From positions 1 to 16,672 of the forward strand of contig DASXTB010000456.1 in NCBI GenBank assembly GCA_036505615.1: a stretch of 16,672 bases of DNA, written 5' to 3'. The stretch comes from DASXTB01 sp036505615 (GTDB taxonomy: Bacteria; Acidobacteriota; UBA6911; JACQSX01). Below are positions 12,159 through 16,672 of the stretch, piece after piece. Within the stretch, counting starts at the first letter, position 1. Every line of letters begins with the position of its first letter. The position numbers and the translations under genes are program-made. The notes below the pieces were generated by a model. That model was given only the letters and a program-made list of their open reading frames with translations, did no database searches and was not told where the DNA came from.

Positions 12159-13814
12159 TCAAAACGCACTCCACTCGCTTAACAGATGCCCGGCGCGATC
12201 CAATACACGGACTCGGTAGTCTCCGTCCGGATTTATTCCTGCACCCAGAAAGACTTCATCCTGCCCGTCACCGTTCCAATCGCCGGCGGCCAGACTAGCG
12301 CTGAAGGAAGAGAAGCCGCCCTCAAAAGCGCCTAGTTGCTGACCATCCACGCTGAATACTCGCAGATCGGTTCGGTATCCACGCCCCGGCCCTGGCGCGA
12401 AGAGCAAAAACTCCCTTGCATCCCAGTGAGCTACGGCGCAGTTCATTCCGTAGGTCAGGCCCTGGTAGGGGCTGAAGCGTCGTACCAAATTACCACGCAG
12501 ATCGTAAAGGAAACAAACGGCCGGATTGGTGGAAAGGGGTTGCGGCGTTACCAAAACATAGTCCCCTTGCGAGCCAGATGTTCCGCGCGTAACTCGAGCC
12601 CCGTTGGCTATGGACCGATCTGTCAGGGCGAAAACATTTATTATCTTACCATAAGCGTCACGGACTTCGACGACGGGCTTGCTCCCCGGAGAGGGCCCGG
12701 GAGCCGTCAAAACGCGGCCCGCGACTATTGCAATGCTCACTCCATATGTAACTGCGTGGGGCGGAAATTTGCGAATTATTTTTAGCTCCGGAGAGAGAAT
12801 TACGACTTCGTCCGAGTTGCCTTCTGCCGGACCGCGGGCCACGGCGATGCAAACAGAACCTTCTGATTGCGGACTTCGGATTGCGGATTTCGGATTTGGC
12901 GCAAGGACGCCGACCGCCACTTCCAACCCTCCGCTACTATCAGGGAAAGGCACAATGGATTTCCAGAGGCGGCCCTGGTTGAAGATCTTCAGCTCCGCTG
13001 CGGCTGAACGTGACGCTGCGGGAACCACGATCAGCTCTGCACGGCCGTCCCCATCCAGATCCCAGGCCGCCAGACGAACCCCCGCCCCGCTGAGAGTGAA
13101 TCTTTGCAGGTTCGGCCCCACCGCGAAATGCTCCAGCAATGAGTACTTGAAAAATATCAGCAGGGTCACGGCCACAAGGGCATGTTCCGCTCCCAAAACC
13201 AGTAAATTTGGGACCCTCTCGAACACCCAGATGCTTAACATGGCTCCCGCCCAAACGATAAATACCAGCCAAGCGTTGGGAAGATGCAAAAGCGCAAAGA
13301 GGGATGCCGCCGCCAACACCCCCAAGCGCCGGCCCGCTACCTGCTTCATCCTCTGCAGAAGAAAGGCCTGTAGAAAGTATTGCTGCGCGAATCCCCAGGG
13401 AAAGTAGAGCCAGATGTCTTTGCCACGGTCGACCCGAGCAGATGCTCCGCTGCCAAATGCCAGCGCCGCGGCCGTAGCAAGCGCCAGTAACAGCCACGGC
13501 ACTGAAATACGAAGGGCGGCGCCGCAATTGTCCAAACGCAGACCGATCTTAGGAGCGGTGTCGTGATGAAACCGAAATGAGAAAGCCAGAATGACAACGA
13601 TGACGATATAGGTGAGAGCCAGCCAAAGATGGGCCAGAGAGGTAAAGCGGCCTCTCCAGAGATAGAGGAGAATTGAGCCAACGGCAACGGCCACTTCCAG
13701 GAGACTTGGAATTGCGGATCTCGGATTGCGGATTTTGGATTTCGGATGGCGGATTCCGGATTGCGGATTGCGCCGATTGCCGATTGCGGATTGCGGATTG
13801 CGGATTCGAGTCAT
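12159..13814 (-). CDS. CPBP-like membrane protein fused to FG-GAP-type repeats, with repeat-encoded segments
   Basis: This 551-aa frame has three parts. Residues 1-37 are a translation of heptamer array C2 (RNPQSAI-type cycle), so the real start may lie later (GTG at 13694 is possible). Residues ~40-225 form a multi-pass membrane domain resembling CPBP/CAAX intramembrane proteases. The usual EExxxR is QQ at 144-145 (FAQQYFLQ), while later histidines remain in FALLH (H177) and AEH (H211), so proteolytic activity is doubtful. Residues ~235-551 resemble a beta-propeller with calcium-binding FG-GAP/VCBS signatures DLDGDG (252-257) and DWNGDG (512-517). Residues 307-317 (NPKSAIRSPQS) are array C1, inserted in frame in the propeller. 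The domain combination is unusual. I infer a membrane-tethered extracytoplasmic propeller; topology is unproven. Confidence 0.7.
   Translation of the reverse strand: MTRIRNPQSAIGNRRNPQSGIRHPKSKIRNPRSAIPSLLEVAVAVGSILLYLWRGRFTSLAHLWLALTYIVIVVILAFSFRFHHDTAPKIGLRLDNCGAALRISVPWLLLALATAAALAFGSGASARVDRGKDIWLYFPWGFAQQYFLQAFLLQRMKQVAGRRLGVLAAASLFALLHLPNAWLVFIVWAGAMLSIWVFERVPNLLVLGAEHALVAVTLLIFFKYSLLEHFAVGPNLQRFTLSGAGVRLAAWDLDGDGRAELIVVPAASRSAAAELKIFNQGRLWKSIVPFPDSSGGLEVAVGVLAPNPKSAIRSPQSEGSVCIAVARGPAEGNSDEVVILSPELKIIRKFPPHAVTYGVSIAIVAGRVLTAPGPSPGSKPVVEVRDAYGKIINVFALTDRSIANGARVTRGTSGSQGDYVLVTPQPLSTNPAVCFLYDLRGNLVRRFSPYQGLTYGMNCAVAHWDAREFLLFAPGPGRGYRTDLRVFSVDGQQLGAFEGGFSSFSASLAAGDWNGDGQDEVFLGAGINPDGDYRVRVLDRAGHLLSEWSAF
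12865..12899 (+). repeat. C1: five-unit GATTGCG array inside a coding sequence
   Basis: GATTGCG, GACTTCG, GATTGCG, GATTTCG, GATTTGG in exact 7-nt register. Five units are 35 bases. On the coding (reverse) strand they read NPKSAIRSPQS in the middle of the FG-GAP region without a stop or frameshift. Confidence 0.88.
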
Positions 13815-13974
13815 TGCGTCATCTCAGCTGTCGACTCGTTCTTGGTTACGGTCTGACGCCGCGACCAGTCCTTGGTGGAGAAAAGTTAATCCGCGAACGT
13901 CCTAACTATTCGGAGATCCCCAATCGGCATTCCGCAATCCTAAATCCGCAATCCGCAATCCGAAATCCGCAATC
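13710..13974. repeat. C2: fold-back of 7-nt GATTGCG / CGCAATC arrays
   Basis: The left arm, 13710-13809, holds 14 units (AATTGCG, GATCTCG, GATTGCG, GATTTTG, GATTTCG, GATGGCG, GATTCCG, GATTGCG, GATTGCG, then after a CC slip GATTGCC, three GATTGCG and GATTCGA). The right arm, 13912-13974, has nine complementary units of CGCAATC type. The loop 13810-13911 is unique and holds no gene. The left arm encodes the first ~36 residues and the ATG of the CPBP-like frame; the right arm ends 10 bases before the PHP gene's stop. Confidence 0.9.
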
Positions 13975-13983
13975 GACAGGACT

Positions 13984-15117
13984 TCATTTCACGACAAAAA
14001 TCGGATTGCTAATGATCCAAGGATTCTCGTCTGCCCAGCCCCCCAGCTGCGGCAAATACAGCTCCGCGCGATAGGCTCCCGGCTCAACGGCGGTGAACCG
14101 AAGCTCCTGCCCCAGCGCAACCTCGCGCACGCTGTCGCCATCGCGCAAGAGTTGTATGCGCGCGGCAACAGGAGATTTCACCGTCAATTCCACTCCGGCG
14201 CGAATGCGGCGCGTCCACAGCTGGGTGGCGGAAAAACTGAAACCCCTGGGATCATGCAGAAAGTCAAAGCTTACATAGGCGAAACCCTTACCCAGAGCCG
14301 CCAGTATCGCGTCCGGACTAATTTCGCTGCTGCGTGGCAGCAGCACATGGGTATTCACGTAATTGAAGCTGGCTGCGTACGGGTCGATAGTCCAGTCGAG
14401 CAGCGGGGCTCCACTGGAATACTCCAGCCGCAGGCCGATGTTGGCATGCGCGTCGTTGCCACCGACAACCCAAAGCGGCCGCTGCTTTAGGATGTAGTCC
14501 CACTGATGGAGCTTGTTCCGGAAAATCCGCTGTATCGGAAACAAGAAATACGGCGAATATCCGGGCAACGATCCCAGCAGAAAGCAGCCGGACTTGAGGC
14601 GCGAAACACCGTCGGCTTCCTCATGAAGATTGATGATTTCGGCCACAGCTTCTTGCGGCACGGACATCCAATGCGTCGCGATTCTGAGCTCTTCCTTCCG
14701 CTCCGGATAGGGGACTACAAGCGCGCGGCCCGCTTGTTCTTCACGCTCTTCTCCGAAAATCAGGATGGGACGCTTGCCAGGCTGTGACTGGTATCGAGCC
14801 AGGTAACCATGCGGCCTTGGATGCTCGGTAACGATAACAAAGTCCACACTCTTCTGGGTTGCTGCATCAACCACTTCATCCAGAGTCCCCCGGCTGTGTC
14901 CGCCGGCGGCGGTGTGCACGTGAATGACGCCCTTCAGGTCGAGGAATGGAAGATCCCAACTACCGCTGCCGCTCAACTTCTCAATTCCCCGACTCAGTTG
15001 CCAGAACCGATAATGGCAATATCCCCAGGCGGAAACCACTAGCGCCAGAATCACCAAGCAGGTAATTTTGATTTTCGTTAGAATGGCGCTTTTTGAAGCG
15101 GCCGATTTTCGTCTCAT
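13984..15117 (-). CDS. membrane-anchored PHP-domain (metal-dependent phosphoesterase-like) protein
   Basis: This 377-aa protein has a basic N-terminus, one transmembrane helix (about 17-34, KITCLVILALVVSAWGY) and a PHP domain. Metal-ligand motifs are visible: HVHTAAGGHS (H66, H68), VTEH (H99), FGEE (121-124) and GGNDAHA (D222, H224). PHP proteins are usually phosphatases or phosphoesterases using a trinuclear metal site. The C-terminal ~90 residues look like a beta-sandwich (VKSPVAARIQLLRDGDSVRE), perhaps for substrate or wall contact. Anchor and topology place the catalytic part outside the cytoplasm (inference). The ATG at 15117 has no clear Shine-Dalgarno. It is divergent from accD across a 97-base spacer; downstream is fold-back C2. 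Substrate unknown. Confidence 0.82.
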   Translation of the reverse strand: MRRKSAASKSAILTKIKITCLVILALVVSAWGYCHYRFWQLSRGIEKLSGSGSWDLPFLDLKGVIHVHTAAGGHSRGTLDEVVDAATQKSVDFVIVTEHPRPHGYLARYQSQPGKRPILIFGEEREEQAGRALVVPYPERKEELRIATHWMSVPQEAVAEIINLHEEADGVSRLKSGCFLLGSLPGYSPYFLFPIQRIFRNKLHQWDYILKQRPLWVVGGNDAHANIGLRLEYSSGAPLLDWTIDPYAASFNYVNTHVLLPRSSEISPDAILAALGKGFAYVSFDFLHDPRGFSFSATQLWTRRIRAGVELTVKSPVAARIQLLRDGDSVREVALGQELRFTAVEPGAYRAELYLPQLGGWADENPWIISNPIFVVK

Positions 15118-15168
15118 GATTTTCTAACAATCATGATCGGGCCCGACGGAACGAGGTCTAAAAATCGC

Positions 15169-15183
15169 AAAGGGATTCCCTTT
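15169..15183. promoter_or_regulatory. 15-bp palindrome in the accD/PHP divergent spacer (possible operator)
   Basis: AAAGGGATTCCCTTT is a perfect 7-1-7 inverted repeat, placed 46 bases before the accD ATG and just upstream of its -10-like sequence. That location suits a repressor or activator site. No cognate regulator is identifiable, so this is only a candidate. Confidence 0.3.
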
Positions 15184-15195
15184 TTCACGGCTCTT

Positions 15196-15204
15196 TACTA
15201 TATA
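15196..15204 (+). promoter_or_regulatory. -10-like TACTAT/TATATA just before accD
   Basis: TACTAT (15196-15201) overlaps TATATA (15199-15204); the latter ends 10 bases before the ATG, the same spacing as at dxs. There is no Shine-Dalgarno, so a nearly leaderless transcript is possible. No good -35 is visible. Confidence 0.35.
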
Positions 15205-15214
15205 GTTTTGGTCC

Positions 15215-16072
15215 ATGGCCTGGTTTAAGAAAGAAAAAGCAATTCGGAACTCTGTCTCGTCCGAAGAGCGCCATGTAAAGACCGAGGGGCTCTTCTTAAA
15301 ATGTGAAGAGTGCAAGGCAATCATCTGGAAAAAAGACTTGGAAGCAAGCCTGCAGGTCTGTCCCAAATGTGATTACCACTTCAAGATCTCCGCGCGCCGG
15401 CGCCTGGAATGCCTGCTGGATGACGGGCGTTATGCGGAATTCGACGCTGACATACGCTCCTCGGACCCTCTTCAGTTTGTTGACAGGAAACCATACCGCG
15501 AACGGCTGCGCACTATGGAAAAGCAGACCGGAGAGAAGGAGGCCGTGGTCAACGCCCGCGGGCAACTGGGCGGAATTCCCGTAGTGATGGCCGCCATGGA
15601 ATACAGTTTTATCGGCGGCAGCATGGGCTCAGTAGTGGGCGAGAAGATCACGCGCGCCATTGAGGCTGCCATGGTGGAGCGCTTTCCCTTGATCATCGTT
15701 TCGGCGTCCGGAGGAGCTCGGATGATGGAAGGGGCGTTGTCGCTGATGCAGATGGCCAAAATCAGCGCCGCCCTGGGGCGTCTCGATCAGGCGGCGATAC
15801 CTTACATCTCTGTTTTGACCGATCCAACCACTGGCGGCGTGACGGCAAGCTTTGCCATGCTGGGCGATTTAAACATTGCGGAGCCCAAAGCTCTGATCGG
15901 CTTTGCCGGGCCTCGCGTCATCGAGCAGACAATCCGTCAGAAGCTGCCCGAAGGATTTCAGCGCGCCGAGTTCCTACTGGAGCATGGCATGCTGGACGCC
16001 GTCGTCCACCGCAAGGAACTGCGCGATTACCTGATTCAGGCGCTGAAGTACCTGCCCGTCCGGCCCGCCTAA
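15215..16072 (+). CDS. accD: acetyl-CoA carboxylase carboxyltransferase subunit beta
   Basis: This 285-aa protein has an N-terminal zinc ribbon with CxxC pairs C30/C33 and C49/C52, and a crotonase-like carboxyltransferase domain (SASGGARMMEGALSLMQMAK, TDPTTGGVTASFAMLGD, GFAGPRVIEQTI). With AccA it moves the carboxyl group from biotin-BCCP to acetyl-CoA, making malonyl-CoA for fatty-acid synthesis. Length and motif order are typical of the family. The start MAWFKKE is the usual one (compare MSWFEK). No Shine-Dalgarno, but a -10-like box lies close by. The stop is followed within 6 bases by heptamer array C3. accD is often next to folC; here the next gene is the four-helix-bundle gene in convergent orientation. 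Confidence 0.97.
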   Translation: MAWFKKEKAIRNSVSSEERHVKTEGLFLKCEECKAIIWKKDLEASLQVCPKCDYHFKISARRRLECLLDDGRYAEFDADIRSSDPLQFVDRKPYRERLRTMEKQTGEKEAVVNARGQLGGIPVVMAAMEYSFIGGSMGSVVGEKITRAIEAAMVERFPLIIVSASGGARMMEGALSLMQMAKISAALGRLDQAAIPYISVLTDPTTGGVTASFAMLGDLNIAEPKALIGFAGPRVIEQTIRQKLPEGFQRAEFLLEHGMLDAVVHRKELRDYLIQALKYLPVRPA

Positions 16073-16077
16073 CTGTG

Positions 16078-16140
16078 GATTGCGGATTGGGGATTGGGGA
16101 TTGTGGATTGCGGATTGCGGATTGGGGATTGCGGATTGCG
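16078..16140 (+). repeat. C3: nine perfect-register GATTGNG units between accD and the four-helix gene
   Basis: GATTGCG, GATTGGG, GATTGGG, GATTGTG, GATTGCG, GATTGCG, GATTGGG, GATTGCG, GATTGCG, then GATTTAT. Variation among the nine is confined to the sixth base of the unit (C, G or T). The array fills the convergent spacer and runs into the reverse-strand TAA (16144-16146) of the four-helix gene. It is inverted relative to C4. Confidence 0.93.
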
Positions 16141-16143
16141 GAT

Positions 16144-16497
16144 TTATCCTCGGAGACGGGCCGTCCTGATCGAACTTACCACCATCGACAGGATTTCTTC
16201 GGCCTCTGCCATAACATCTGCAAGGATCTCGGCTTTTACAAGGCCCGATTCAAGCAACAACTCCATCCAGTAGAGACATTCATCAGACTCTTCCTCAACA
16301 ATGCCCATCTTGGAAATAAAATCACGCCGAGATCTTGCTCGACAGGAAGAGCGGTAATTCGAACCCACCGATGTCCCACACTTTAGCAATTGTCCTCCAA
16401 TGGTATATCCTGTTGCCGTCTTGGGCAGTGATTCGACAATCCGGATTATTTGAAGCGCAAACCGTTTAGTTCTTTTCTTAAAGTCGTCGGCGTTCAT
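16144..16497 (-). CDS. four-helix-bundle protein (S23 / IVP / Avd-like family)
   Basis: This 117-aa all-helical protein starts MNADDFKKRTKRFALQIIRI with the family core QLLKCGTSVGSNYRSSCRAR, then DFISKMGIVEEESDECLYWM and ELLLESGL. It belongs to the family found in 23S rRNA intervening sequences and related to Avd, the RNA-binding partner of reverse transcriptase in diversity-generating retroelements. Many orphan chromosomal copies have no known role. Basic residues (KKRTKR, RARSRRD) fit nucleic-acid binding. No reverse transcriptase or rRNA is in the window. The gene is bracketed by inverted heptamer arrays, C3 beyond its stop and C4 about 105 bases before its start, so it looks like the cargo of a fold-back element. 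A TATAAA box lies 28 bases upstream; there is no close Shine-Dalgarno. Confidence 0.92.
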   Translation of the reverse strand: MNADDFKKRTKRFALQIIRIVESLPKTATGYTIGGQLLKCGTSVGSNYRSSCRARSRRDFISKMGIVEEESDECLYWMELLLESGLVKAEILADVMAEAEEILSMVVSSIRTARLRG

Positions 16498-16524
16498 TGT
16501 TGGGGGCAGATCTCAGTTCTCCCC

Positions 16525-16530
16525 TTTATA
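16525..16530 (-). promoter_or_regulatory. TATAAA -10-like box of the four-helix gene
   Basis: The reverse strand reads TTGTGTATAAAGGGG, giving a leader of about 20 bases. GGGGAG lies directly after the hexamer, too far (about 23 bases) from the ATG to serve as a ribosome site. No good -35 is found. Confidence 0.3.
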
Positions 16531-16601
16531 CACAACTGGGCTGCGGGCAGATTTGCGAAAAAAAATCGCAGTTAAAGGGACACGGTGAAAAATTCCCGAC
16601 C

Positions 16602-16672
16602 TCCAATCCGCAATCCGAAATCCGCAATCCCAAATCTGCAGCCCCCAATCCGCAATCCGAAATCCGCAATCC
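16602..16672 (-). repeat. C4: ten-unit CGCAATC array, truncated by the window edge
   Basis: Units in 7-nt register on the + strand: TCCAATC, CGCAATC, CGAAATC, CGCAATC, CCAAATC, TGCAGCC, CCCAATC, CGCAATC, CGAAATC, CGCAATC. This is the inverse of C3. The spacer 16498-16601 also holds GGGACACGG (near 16577), the start of the 9-nt B-type motif, next to an A-run. Confidence 0.92.

Larger units (their letters stand above)
16078..16672. mobile_element. candidate mobile cassette: four-helix gene between inverted heptamer arms
   Basis: C3 (GATTGCG units) and C4 (CGCAATC units) are inverted arms around the single-gene loop 16144-16601. The same arm-loop-arm plan without a gene is seen at C2, D1, D2, A1 and A3. 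This makes the cassette the only ORF-bearing example in the window. No target duplication can be tested because the right end is cut off. Mobility is inferred from architecture and dispersal, not shown. Confidence 0.45.

Noticed and set aside
13710..13974. CRISPR array
   Set aside because: Units are 7 nt, contiguous and degenerate, with no 25-40 nt direct repeats or unique spacers and no cas genes.
16075..16386. Open frame reading DCGLRIAD cycles, and similar RNPQSAI cycles elsewhere
   Set aside because: Translation of the stop-free GATTGCG heptamer plus antisense of the four-helix-bundle gene.
16144..16497. Ribosomal protein S23 or an rRNA intervening sequence
   Set aside because: The S23 label is a legacy name, and there is no 23S rRNA around the gene.
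16078..16672. Complete diversity-generating retroelement
   Set aside because: The four-helix protein resembles Avd, but no reverse transcriptase, template repeat/variable repeat pair or target gene is in the window; such orphan genes are common.

Overview
This 16.7 kb window looks like a chromosomal segment of a soil-type acidobacterium or a related GC-rich, gene-dense lineage. That assignment is an inference. It rests on the secreted glycine-zipper protein, the DUF885 peptidase, the xseA-xseB-ispA-dxs-tlyA gene order and the style of the dispersed repeats; there is no rRNA to confirm it. No tRNA, rRNA, CRISPR array, prophage, transposase or reverse transcriptase gene was recognised.

Layout. 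1-159 (-): 5' part of an FmdB-type zinc-ribbon protein. 201-359 (+): a possible 52-aa membrane protein. 545-1189 (-): secreted glycine-zipper protein. 1434-2387 (+): GntR-type regulator. 2462-3505 (+): adenosine-deaminase-family enzyme. 3757-5490 (+): secreted DUF885 metallopeptidase. Then a leftward block: xseA (12092-10740), xseB (10609-10370), ispA (9771-8875), dxs (8288-6327) and tlyA (6408-5659). This is the classic exonuclease VII / isoprenoid / TlyA order. Upstream of it, also leftward, are an unusual CPBP-like membrane protein fused to FG-GAP-like repeats (13814-12159) and a membrane-anchored PHP-domain protein (15117-13984). accD (15215-16072, +) starts divergently from the PHP gene. 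A four-helix-bundle (S23/IVP/Avd-like) gene (16497-16144, -) closes the window.

The remarkable part is between the genes. Nearly every spacer holds a different short-period tandem array of degenerate 6-, 7- or 9-nt units. Many are arranged as two inverted arms around a unique loop: GATTGCG (7 nt), GTCCGTC (7), GGTCATC (7), GGTCGAA (7), TTCGGA-like (7), CACGNN/GTGNNC (6) and ACACGGANN (9). They sit tightly on gene ends and supply start or stop codons for several genes. One 9-nt-type hairpin has inserted three codons into the adenosine deaminase gene, and the ancestral overlapping GntR/ade junction can be reconstructed. One heptamer array lies inside the CPBP/FG-GAP coding sequence and is translated in frame. 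The four-helix-bundle gene is itself bracketed by inverted GATTGCG / CGCAATC arrays, so it resembles an ORF-bearing version of the same two-arm architecture. I take this gene-plus-arrays arrangement as the best candidate here for an undescribed mobile system.

Functionally, dxs and ispA feed isoprenoid and prenyl-diphosphate synthesis, xseA and xseB form exonuclease VII, tlyA modifies ribosomal RNA and accD serves fatty-acid synthesis. The genes are ordinary housekeeping functions; the repeat invasion is what sets the window apart.
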